A DNA stretch of 51,356 nucleotides, from positions 672,459 through 723,814 of the forward strand of contig RHPI01001037.1 in assembly GCA_009103225.1 (NCBI GenBank), given 5' to 3'. This stretch comes from Chlorokybus atmophyticus (lineage: Eukaryota > Streptophyta > Chlorokybophyceae > Chlorokybales > Chlorokybaceae). The notes beneath the pieces are model-generated. The model searched no databases. It saw only the letters and a list, made by a program, of their open reading frames with translations, and was not told where the DNA came from. Position numbers and translations under genes: made by a program. Shown piece after piece: positions 11,601-19,190 of the stretch (positions are counted from its first letter, which is position 1; each line of letters starts with the position of its first letter).

Positions 11601-12430
11601 AGTAACGCAGGGTCGGGTTGCTTGAATTCCAAGCTATGCGACCCTTTCACAGACAATGTAATCCGCTTACCGCCTTTCTTTACTGTGCACAAGCGTGCAC
11701 CCGTATCCAATGTCATTGTGACATTATTTTGCCATTCTTGGCCTAGTACCACATCAACACCAGATATGTTGATTGCTACTACTATAAAGGCAAGATTGGC
11801 ATAATAATTACCAATTTTAACCTTCAATTTTACTTCTCCCGTCACTGGCAATGTACCCCCAGCACCGGCAGCCGAAAATGCTGAGGGTTTGCGCATGATT
11901 TTATTGCGCGCAACCCATTGCTCGTCCACGAAGTTGTGTGTCGCACCAGTGTCAATCAAAAACGAGCTATTCACACCTTGCATTGTGCCACTGAATGTCC
12001 ACAACAAAGGTACCACTCGTCCTTGAAAGGTAGCCAAGAATCCGTGACTAATGCGGGGGTTGATTAATATTGCTGATAATCGAATTGTCCCAGTCTCGCG
12101 CTTGGTGAATTGTTTTAAAACAGTACCCCCTCGAGTATACTTCAACCATGGGCCATGATATTTTGGCACCATTGCTACCACACTCAGGGATCTGTGTTTA
12201 CATTGCAATTCACTCAATGTGTGCAACACGTCGGTAAGCATGTTAAATTTCACATGTACCAGTACACAAGTATTTGCTTCCACTGTTGCAACATCAAACA
12301 GTGGTAACTTGTGATGTGTTTGCCATGCATGCGTCATTACATGCATTTGAGACAGATTATCAAACCAGTTAACTGCTTGTATCTCAAGCAACTGACTATC
12401 AACCTTTGCTACATCAGCCACAGCGTAATC
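8660..12430 (-). CDS. pol: Gypsy-1 pol: protease-RT-RNase H-integrase-chromodomain
   Basis: About 1,256 residues, open from the codon after the gag stop, in the same frame as gag. Domains: retropepsin ([12 protein letters not shown], about residue 158); RT ([11 protein letters not shown], then YLDD at about 500); RNase H (TTTEQELLGVVHA and TDHNPLVY); integrase with HHCC finger (GHFGNRKTT to CDKCQRDK, about 830-885) and DDE core (SMDLI, SDRDPRF, TDGQTERANQ); C-terminal chromodomain (FEYEVEAILSHRK, YLVKWKGYGVEHNTWEP). The chromodomain is expected to steer integration to marked chromatin. No disabling change was seen, so this copy may still be functional. No ATG lies at the start of the frame, which fits expression by readthrough of the gag UAG. 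Confidence 0.95.
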   Translation of the reverse strand, partial: DYAVADVAKVDSQLLEIQAVNWFDNLSQMHVMTHAWQTHHKLPLFDVATVEANTCVLVHVKFNMLTDVLHTLSELQCKHRSLSVVAMVPKYHGPWLKYTRGGTVLKQFTKRETGTIRLSAILINPRISHGFLATFQGRVVPLLWTFSGTMQGVNSSFLIDTGATHNFVDEQWVARNKIMRKPSAFSAAGAGGTLPVTGEVKLKVKIGNYYANLAFIVVAINISGVDVVLGQEWQNNVTMTLDTGARLCTVKKGGKRITLSVKGSHSLEFKQPDPALLTALQVKRALRKNTPAFLVHLSSSDDIAPGSTEGVADLIEEYQDVFSDELPGLPPDRGVGHTIPLIPDSDPPFRPIYRLSPRERGEMETQIKELLEKGLIEPSSSPFGAPILFVMKKNGKLRMCVDYRALNKITVKNRYPLPRIDDVFDKLSGNAYFSTLDLTSGYHQIRIHSADVYKTAFRTPSGHYQYKVLPFGLTNAPAVFQKEMNKIFGNILGKYVMVYLDDIIVFSKTKEEHKQHLEAVFTLLRKHHLFASLAKCDFCKSELPFLGHVVSGAGVKPDPRKVQVVKNWPQPKNIHQLRSFLGLANYFRKFMMGYSTVVMPLTKLLRKDAPFSWTSDQEAAMQQVKLALTSAPVLALPNWDKHFTVVSDASTLGCGAVLLQDGRPCAYESRKFIPAEVNYTTTEQELLGVVHALETWRCYLEGVQFTVVTDHNPLVYFSTQLTLSRRQARWNEFLSRFTFEWVYRPGRTNVADPLNRCPSLLAVMRAQLLATQVTLPANDAFVQSVLHGYSLDPWFSRQENIQQLEARDNLYYMGASLVIPDHAGLRMQCIADVHDPPYAGHFGNRKTTKAAQQLYWWPSLPVDVKRYVDTCDKCQRDKPLRQNPAGLLRPLPVPDGKWERVSMDLITELPKTQLGHTAVAVFVDQLTKMVHIIPCCTEIGSRDLAMVFVASVFKLHGLPRNFVSDRDPRFVAQFWKSLCSFLRIQQNMSTAYHPQTDGQTERANQVIEETIRHYVSPNQSDWDIYLPMAEFAINNAWQESVQETPFFLNYGVHPLSPANLKLPATDITRVPAAREMASAMQDRLALAKHCLRAAQDRQKAHADAHRREASYDVGCSVLLSTKNISIKGVGTRKFFPRWIGPFKVIDRVGTHAYRLDLPMSIRIHNVFHVSVLKPYRSDGRVQPPPPPVAVDGDNTFEYEVEAILSHRKPRRGRAPSYLVKWKGYGVEHNTWEPERNLTNCQEVLRGYWSTVSTRER

Positions 12431-12433
12431 CTA
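12431..12433 (-). promoter_or_regulatory. In-frame UAG between gag and pol (putative readthrough site)
   Basis: Minus-strand context GTTGAATAGGATTACGCTG. Frames before and after are identical and there is no ATG for pol nearby, so suppression of this UAG would give Gag-Pol. The right copy keeps the same context at 16421-16419. Confidence 0.65.
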
Positions 12434-13897
12434 TTCAACCTTCTTGGCTTTGCCCTTCGCCTTCGTAGGACAGGCCTTTGCAACGTGACCCGGCTGATGG
12501 CAGATGAAACAGGTGCGAGCTGCAGTAGGTGCATTACCAGCAGACGTACCACCAATTCGAGGAGCGAATGTCTTCGCTTTCTTCGCCACATGTACACTCG
12601 GCGGAGGATAGCGCTTTATTCCCCCCCCTTGCGGCTTGGCCATAGCTGTCACGTTCGACTTTTCCTGCACGACCGTGTCATCATTGTACAGGTAAACACT
12701 TAGCTTTTGCAGCTTGGCCAAGTCATCAGGAACCCAAGGAAGCCCCGTTGCAGTGTTGTACTGCAGCTGATCGCGAACACGCGCATCCAAGCCACGCTTG
12801 TACAACTCGAACTGCTCAGCTTTGTCCATAGGCATCAGGCCGCTATTGGCACGACCAACTAATGCTTGGAACTCCTGCAGATACACTGATGCTGCTCGAC
12901 CATTCTGTCGCAACTTGCTAAGTTTGTTACGAGCCTGAGTAGCCGGATCCATGCCACCATAGCGCTCCATCAGAAACTGAAACAGTGCTGGTACTGTCTT
13001 CACAGCGCCATGCTCTGTTTGTCGTGCCCACTCGGCGAGAGCATCAGATGGCATAAGCAACTCAGCAACGGCAACGTGCTCACCCACCGGGCGCTTTAGC
13101 GCTGTCAGGTAATGTTCGACAGTCACCACCCAATCATGGATACTTACACTACCGTTAGGCTTGAACTTTTCAGGTTTGTTCAATGCCGTAACCGGCAGCC
13201 CCACTGATGCGCCAACTGATGAAGCAGCACCCGCTACTTGCTGACGCAGCGCCATCAACTCAGATTGCATCGCATCGAGGCGTGCCTCCAACTTCACTCG
13301 GCCAGCCAACTTATTTTCCAAGTTAGGTCCCAAGTACCAGAACACATCCTTGCAACGCTGCTGCGTTTCAACCATCAAGTTGGCTAAGGCCTCAAACGCC
13401 ATCCGCTTCCCTTCGTATGGGAGCGGCCTATCGTAGACGGCCATCAGAGCAGCCACTTTTGGATCACCACGCACGAGTGGCGGAACATTGTTCGTCAACT
13501 CGTGCTCAATCATGCGGATCACCATCTCCTTACTAGTGCGAGGGAGAGTGGCAAAATCTGTTTCATAGCCATTACGAACCTTCTGCGCCCATGCATCCCA
13601 CACTTCTTGACGAAGCTGCGGGTGGGCGTCAAGTAAAGTCTTGCGCTCGCGCGCATACTTTTCAATGGCTCCGCCAATGACACTCGGTGTGTCCATTACA
13701 GCTGGCTCACTGTGGGTAGACAGGTCGGGGGAAGCTTCGCTATCTTGCTTAGCCTCTTCTTCCTTGTCACTGTCAGTGAGCTTATAGCTCTCACTCGTGT
13801 CCGAGTCCCTCACTTTGTCATCACTGGATGGCTCATATGAGGATGATGAATCAGGGACGGTGAAGTACTTTTCACCTCCCTCTCCTTGGTCAGACAT
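12431..13897 (-). CDS. gag: Gypsy-1 gag
   Basis: 488 residues from the ATG at 13897 (MSDQGEGG); upstream codons are open but lack an ATG. Acidic Ser-rich N terminus, a central helical capsid-like region (VEHYLTALKRPVGEHVAVAE, then FLMERYGGMDPATQARNKL), and one C-terminal zinc knuckle CFICHQPGHVAKAC (CX2CX4HX4C) followed by a Lys-rich tail. It ends in a TAG at 12433-12431 directly followed, in frame, by pol. Forms the virus-like particle and packages the RNA. Confidence 0.93.
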   Translation of the reverse strand: MSDQGEGGEKYFTVPDSSSSYEPSSDDKVRDSDTSESYKLTDSDKEEEAKQDSEASPDLSTHSEPAVMDTPSVIGGAIEKYARERKTLLDAHPQLRQEVWDAWAQKVRNGYETDFATLPRTSKEMVIRMIEHELTNNVPPLVRGDPKVAALMAVYDRPLPYEGKRMAFEALANLMVETQQRCKDVFWYLGPNLENKLAGRVKLEARLDAMQSELMALRQQVAGAASSVGASVGLPVTALNKPEKFKPNGSVSIHDWVVTVEHYLTALKRPVGEHVAVAELLMPSDALAEWARQTEHGAVKTVPALFQFLMERYGGMDPATQARNKLSKLRQNGRAASVYLQEFQALVGRANSGLMPMDKAEQFELYKRGLDARVRDQLQYNTATGLPWVPDDLAKLQKLSVYLYNDDTVVQEKSNVTAMAKPQGGGIKRYPPPSVHVAKKAKTFAPRIGGTSAGNAPTAARTCFICHQPGHVAKACPTKAKGKAKKVE

Positions 13898-14712
13898 CTG
13901 CCCAAGGATAACACTGTTCAAATAGTGCACAAACACGGAAAGTTGTGCACTATGAAAACGTCGAATACTAGTGATTTTGTCCTGTCAAGTTTGGAGGGGT
14001 AAACGTGGAGTATTCAGCCCAAACAAGAGCTCTCCACACACCTCTCAACTAGACAATCACTGTGCAACAAACCGCACGCGAATGCACGCGACGGCTCACG
14101 AGCTATGGCTGCTCAAAGTTTTCACTTTGTACAACCCAGCTCAACTTACAATCACAATTGACACCCAAAGTGCCAAAATCTCGTTGAATCAGCCCTACAG
14201 GCCGATATCGACAAGTTGTGAGTTGTGAGTTTGATATCGACCGCACAGAAAAATTCTGGCGGCCTCACCGCACTGACTGGCGGTACCGAGACAGTCGATG
14301 TTGCCACCGAACTGCCCCCAAGGGAATTTATCCAAAAAAATAGATAAAAAGCCCTTCACCACCACGAATCCACGTGGTGGTTAGCACACAAAGATTATAG
14401 TAAACAATATATGATTACTATGTTATGTGCTTGGATGCAATGCTTCAGGGAGGGGCCTGGATGGCCGCCCCCCTTCACACAATAACAACTAAACTAGGAC
14501 AAGTTAGGCATGGCATGGCATGGCATGCATAGGCTAGGCTAGGCTAGGCTAGGCACCAGCAGCAGCGTTTAACTACAACAGTTAAACCAAACAAAACTTT
14601 TAACTACCGCTAGTTTGCCGCCGCAGTGCCGCCTGCCGACGCAGTGCCTGCCGCCGCCCCTGCAGTGCCTGCCGCCTGCCGCCGCCCCTCCCACAGGCCC
14701 CTTGCCGCCCGT
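13898..14712 (-). other. Gypsy-1 5' leader
   Basis: About 800 bp of non-coding leader between the primer site and gag. It contains (GGCAT)n and (GGCTA)n short repeats at 14511-14556, a CCACCACG/CGTGGTGG hairpin near 14360-14383, and a GCCGCC-rich stretch near 14617-14712. Packaging signals would be expected here. Confidence 0.6.
14511..14556. repeat. Pentanucleotide repeats in Gypsy-1 leader
   Basis: About four GGCAT units are followed by about four GGCTA units. The same block occurs in the right-hand copy at about 18499-18544, so it belongs to the element. Confidence 0.9.
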
Positions 14713-14725
14713 GCTCCGATACCAA
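14713..14725 (-). promoter_or_regulatory. Gypsy-1 primer binding site, initiator-Met tRNA type
   Basis: Minus-strand sequence next to the middle LTR reads TTGGTATCGGAGC, one base from the consensus TGGTATCAGAGC that pairs with the 3' end of plant initiator-Met tRNA. An identical site lies beside the right LTR at 18701-18713. Confidence 0.85.
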
Positions 14726-15064
14726 TGTCAGGAGAGAGGGTGTGCCCCTCCTCCCTTTAATCCCCTACCCCAACACCACCACCAGCCTCGCCGCCGCCGC
14801 CGCCACTGCCGGGGCAGTTGCCAGAGCAAAAGATGCTCTGGCTATGGCGGCCGCTGCGTTAGCAGCGCCGCCATGCAGCTGATATCCACATGAGACTCAT
14901 GTCTCATGTCGATATCAGTGTTATAGTTAAGTAACACTACATTAGGGCCTTAACACTAGGTTAACGGCCCTAATAAGGCTTAATAGGCTGTATAATCCCG
15001 TTGGGACCCTTATTTAATCCTAAATAAGGGCGGGGAACCTCTATGGAGGTAGCAAACCGTTACA
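14726..15064 (-). repeat. Gypsy-1 middle LTR
   Basis: 339 bp. It differs from the outer LTRs by a small duplication (CATGTCTCATGTC in place of CATGTC) and a few substitutions, so it is not a copy of either outer LTR. It is followed directly by the N. Confidence 0.93.
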
Positions 15065-15065
15065 N
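15065..15065. other. Single N: sequence gap or join
   Basis: The only ambiguous base in the window. It joins the end of an LTR to the middle of RT. Microhomology (ACA before the N; ACATCAGCGG at the matching place in the left copy) suggests an assembly join rather than a natural truncation. Confidence 0.85.
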
Positions 15066-16418
15066 ATCAGCGGAATGAATTCGGATCTGATGATATCCAC
15101 TTGTCAGGTCTAATGTACTGAAGTATGCATTACCTGATAGTTTATCAAACACGTCATCAATCCGTGGCAACGGGTATCGATTTTTCACCGTGATTTTGTT
15201 TAAAGCACGATAGTCCACACACATGCGCAATTTTCCATTCTTTTTCATCACAAATAGGATGGGTGCGCCAAAGGGTGAAGAACTTGGTTCAATCAATCCT
15301 TTTTCCAATAACTCCTTGATTTGTGTTTCCATTTCCCCCCTTTCTCTAGGGCTTAGCCTATATATTGGCCGAAAAGGAGGATCACTATCAGGAATTAATG
15401 GTATAGTGTGTCCGACACCTCGGTCAGGAGGCAAGCCCGGCAACTCATCTGAGAACACATCTTGATATTCCTCAATGAGGTCTGCCACACCTTCAGTACT
15501 ACCCGGCGCAATGTCATCTGATGAAGACAAATGTACCAGAAAAGCCGGTGTGTTTTTGCGCAACGCACGTTTCACCTGTAGTGCCGTGAGTAACGCAGGG
15601 TCGGGTTGCTTGAATTCCAAGCTATGCGACCCTTTCACAGACAATGTAATCCGCTTACCGCCTTTCTTTACTGTGCACAAGCGTGCACCCGTATCCAATG
15701 TCATTGTGACATTATTTTGCCATTCTTGGCCTAGTACCACATCAACACCAGATATGTTGATTGCTACTACTATAAAGGCAAGATTGGCATAATAATTACC
15801 AATTTTAACCTTCAATTTTACTTCTCCCGTCACTGGCAATGTACCCCCAGCACCGGCAGCCGAAAATGCTGAGGGTTTGCGCATGATTTTATTGCGCGCA
15901 ACCCATTGCTCGTCCACGAAGTTGTGTGTCGCACCAGTGTCAATCAAAAACGAGCTATTCACACCTTGCATTGTGCCACTGAATGTCCACAACAAAGGTA
16001 CCACTCGTCCTTGAAAGGTAGCCAAGAATCCGTGACTAATGCGGGGGTTGATTAATATTGCTGATAATCGAATTGTCCCAGTCTCGCGCTTGGTGAATTG
16101 TTTTAAAACAGTACCCCCTCGAGTATACTTCAACCATGGGCCATGATATTTTGGCACCATTGCTACCACACTCAGGGATCTGTGTTTACATTGCAATTCA
16201 CTCAATGTGTGCAACACGTCGGTAAGCATGTTAAATTTCACATGTACCAGTACACAAGTATTTGCTTCCACTGTTGCAACATCAAACAGTGGTAACTTGT
16301 GATGTGTTTGCCATGCATGCGTCATTACATGCATTTGAGACAGATTATCAAACCAGTTAACTGCTTGTATCTCAAGCAACTGACTATCAACCTTTGCTAC
16401 ATCAGCCACAGCGTAATC
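15066..16418 (-). pseudogene. pol: Gypsy-1 second copy: pol fragment (protease and start of RT)
   Basis: Matches the first ~450 residues of the left-hand pol, including [12 protein letters not shown] and [11 protein letters not shown], and breaks off at IRIHSAD at the N. The catalytic YLDD, RNase H, integrase and chromodomain are missing. If the N hides a long gap the gene may be complete in reality. Confidence 0.85.
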
Positions 16419-17885
16419 CTATTCAACCTTCTTGGCTTTGCCCTTCGCCTTCGTAGGACAGGCCTTTGCAACGTGACCCGGCTGATGGCAGATGAAACAG
16501 GTGCGAGCTGCAGTAGGTGCATTACCAGCAGACGTACCACCAATTCGAGGAGCGAATGTCTTCGCTTTCTTCGCCACATGTACACTCGGCGGAGGATAGC
16601 GCTTTATTTCCCCCCCTTGCGGCTTGGCCATAGCTGTCACGTTCGACTTTTCCTGCACGACCGTGTCATCATTGTACAGGTAAACACTTAGCTTTTGCAG
16701 CTTGGCCAAGTCATCAGGAACCCAAGGAAGCCCCGTTGCAGTGTTGTACTGCAGCTGATCGCGAACACGCGCATCCAAGCCACGCTTGTACAACTCGAAC
16801 TGCTCAGCTTTGTCCATAGGCATCAGGCCGCTATTGGCACGACCAACTAATGCTTGGAACTCCTGCAGATACACTGATGCTGCTCGACCATTCTGTCGCA
16901 ACTTGCTAAGTTTGTTACGAGCCTGAGTAGCCGGATCCATGCCACCATAGCGCTCCATCAGAAACTGAAACAGTGCTGGTACTGTCTTCACAGCGCCATG
17001 CTCTGTTTGTCGTGCCCACTCGGCGAGAGCATCAGATGGCATAAGCAACTCAGCAACGGCAACGTGCTCACCCACCGGGCGCTTTAGCGCTGTCAGGTAA
17101 TGTTCGACAGTCACCACCCAATCATGGATACTTACACTACCGTTAGGCTTGAACTTTTCAGGTTTGTTCAATGCCGTAACCGGCAGCCCCACTGATGCGC
17201 CAACTGATGAAGCAGCACCCGCTACTTGCTGACGCAGCGCCATCAACTCAGATTGCATCGCATCGAGGCGTGCCTCCAACTTCACTCGGCCAGCCAACTT
17301 ATTTTCCAAGTTAGGTCCCAAGTACCAGAACACATCCTTGCAACGCTGCTGCGTTTCAACCATCAAGTTGGCTAAGGCCTCAAACGCCATCCGCTTCCCT
17401 TCGTATGGGAGCGGCCTATCGTAGACGGCCATCAGAGCAGCCACTTTTGGATCACCACGCACGAGTGGCGGAACATTGTTCGTCAACTCGTGCTCAATCA
17501 TGCGGATCACCATCTCCTTACTAGTGCGAGGGAGAGTGGCAAAATCTGTTTCATAGCCATTACGAACCTTCTGCGCCCATGCATCCCACACTTCTTGACG
17601 AAGCTGCGGGTGGGCGTCAAGTAAAGTCTTGCGCTCGCGCGCATACTTTTCAATGGCTCCGCCAATGACACTCGGTGTGTCCATTACAGCTGGCTCACTG
17701 TGGGTAGACAGGTCGGGGGAAGCTTCGCTATCTTGCTTAGCCTCTTCTTCCTTGTCACTGTCAGTGAGCTTATAGCTCTCACTCGTGTCCGAGTCCCTCA
17801 CTTTGTCATCACTGGATGGCTCATATGAGGATGATGAATCAGGGACGGTGAAGTACTTTTCACCTCCCTCTCCTTGGTCAGACAT
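16419..17885 (-). CDS. gag: Gypsy-1 second copy: gag
   Basis: 488 residues, almost identical to the gag at 12431-13897; the one difference noticed is a Gly to Glu change near the C terminus (PQGGGIK versus PQGGEIK). Zinc knuckle CFICHQPGHVAKAC is intact and the terminal TAG context is conserved. Confidence 0.92.
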   Translation of the reverse strand: MSDQGEGGEKYFTVPDSSSSYEPSSDDKVRDSDTSESYKLTDSDKEEEAKQDSEASPDLSTHSEPAVMDTPSVIGGAIEKYARERKTLLDAHPQLRQEVWDAWAQKVRNGYETDFATLPRTSKEMVIRMIEHELTNNVPPLVRGDPKVAALMAVYDRPLPYEGKRMAFEALANLMVETQQRCKDVFWYLGPNLENKLAGRVKLEARLDAMQSELMALRQQVAGAASSVGASVGLPVTALNKPEKFKPNGSVSIHDWVVTVEHYLTALKRPVGEHVAVAELLMPSDALAEWARQTEHGAVKTVPALFQFLMERYGGMDPATQARNKLSKLRQNGRAASVYLQEFQALVGRANSGLMPMDKAEQFELYKRGLDARVRDQLQYNTATGLPWVPDDLAKLQKLSVYLYNDDTVVQEKSNVTAMAKPQGGEIKRYPPPSVHVAKKAKTFAPRIGGTSAGNAPTAARTCFICHQPGHVAKACPTKAKGKAKKVE

Positions 17886-18713
17886 CTGCCCAAGGATAAC
17901 ACTGTTCAAATAGTGCACAAACACGGAAAGTTGTGCACTATGAAAACGTCGAATACTAGTGATTTTGTCCTGTCAAGTTTGGAGGGGTAAACGTGGAGTA
18001 TTCAGCCCAAACAAGAGCTCTCCACACACCTCTCAACTAGACAATCACTGTGCAACAAACCGCACGCGAATGCACGCGACGGCTCACGAGCTATGGCTGC
18101 TCAAAGTTTTCACTTTGTACAACCCAGCTCAACTTACAATCACAATTGACACCCAAAGTGCCAAAATCTCGTTGAATCAGCCCTACAGGCCGATATCGAC
18201 AAGTTGTGAGTTGTGAGTTTGATATCGACCGCACAGAAAAATTCTGGCGGCCTCACCGCACTGACTGGCGGTACCGAGACAGTCGATGTTGCCACCGAAC
18301 TGCCCCCAAGGGAATTTATCCAAAAAAATAGATAAAAAGCCCTTCACCACCACGAATCCACGTGGTGGTTAGCACACAAAGATTATAGTAAACAATATAT
18401 GATTACTATGTTATGTGCTTGGATGCAATGCTTCAGGGAGGGGCCTGGATGGCCGCCCCCCTTCACACAATAACAACTAAACTAGGACAAGTTAGGCATG
18501 GCATGGCATGGCATGCATAGGCTAGGCTAGGCTAGGCTAGGCACCAGCAGCAGCGTTTAACTACAACAGTTAAACCAAACAAAACTTTTAACTACCGCTA
18601 GTTTGCCGCCGCAGTGCCGCCTGCCGACGCAGTGCCTGCCGCCGCCCCTGCAGTGCCTGCCGCCTGCCGCCGCCCCTCCCACAGGCCCCTTGCCGCCCGT
18701 GCTCCGATACCAA
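17886..18713 (-). other. Gypsy-1 second copy: leader and primer site
   Basis: Duplicate of the 13898-14725 leader, with the same pentanucleotide repeats (about 18499-18544) and the initiator-Met primer site (18701-18713). Confidence 0.8.
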
Positions 18714-19045
18714 TGTCAGGAGAGAGGGTGTGCCCCTCCTCCCTTTAATCCCCTACCCCAACACCACCACCAGCCTCGCCGCCGCCGCCGCCACTGCCGG
18801 GGCAGTTGCCAGAGCAAAAGATGCTCTGGCTATGGCGGCCGCTGCGTTAGCAGCGCCGCCATGCAGCTGATATCAACATGAGACTCATGTCGATATCAGT
18901 GTTATAGTTAAGTAACACTACATTAGGGCCTTAACACTAGGTTAACGGCCCTAATAAGGCTTAATAGGCTGTATAATCCCGTTGGGACCCTTATTTAATC
19001 CTAAATAAGGGCGGGGAACCTCTATGGAGGTAGCACACCGTTACA
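18714..19045 (-). repeat. Gypsy-1 5' LTR
   Basis: 332 bp, TGTCAGG to GTTACA on the plus strand. Next to the primer site on its inner side and to the target duplication GCTGT on its outer side. Confidence 0.95.
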
Positions 19046-19080
19046 GCTGTTAAGTATGTGCATGCTGTGTATCTGTTGCA

Positions 19081-19124
19081 CTCATGCTTGTGCACTCATG
19101 CACTCATGCTTGTGCACTCATGCA
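19081..19124. repeat. Short tandem repeat in transposase intron
   Basis: Alternating CTCATGCTTGTGCA and CTCATGCA units between the Gypsy-1 target duplication and the small exon at 19191-19229. Confidence 0.75.
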
Positions 19125-19190
19125 AGCTATCTCTGTTGCATCAGTGCACATTGCCAACCCATTGACATTTCTCATCATGCAAAGGTTTAC

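Larger units (their letters stand above)
8201..19050 (-). mobile_element. Gypsy-1: chromodomain Ty3/gypsy element in LTR-int-LTR-int-LTR arrangement
   Basis: Outer LTRs (8206-8537 and 18714-19045) are flanked by the 5-bp target duplication GCTGT (8201-8205 and 19046-19050). A third LTR lies at 14726-15064. The left internal part is complete (gag, pol with chromodomain); the right one is cut off in the middle of RT at an N (15065). The insertion lies between the DDE exons and the C-terminal exon of the pogo-like transposase, probably in an intron. Internal sequences of the two copies are almost identical. Confidence 0.93.

Noticed and set aside
11235-11804. Plus-strand open frames opposite Gypsy-1 pol (repeated at 15223-15792)
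   Set aside because: They are exact antisense shadows of the protease/RT coding region and duplicate because the element is duplicated.
12311-12703. 130-codon plus-strand frame opposite the gag-pol junction
   Set aside because: Antisense to gag and pol, no domain, and its copy at 16299-16691 only mirrors the duplication.
14511-14556. CRISPR-like or telomere-like repeats
   Set aside because: They are contiguous pentanucleotide microsatellites in an LTR-element leader, without spacers.
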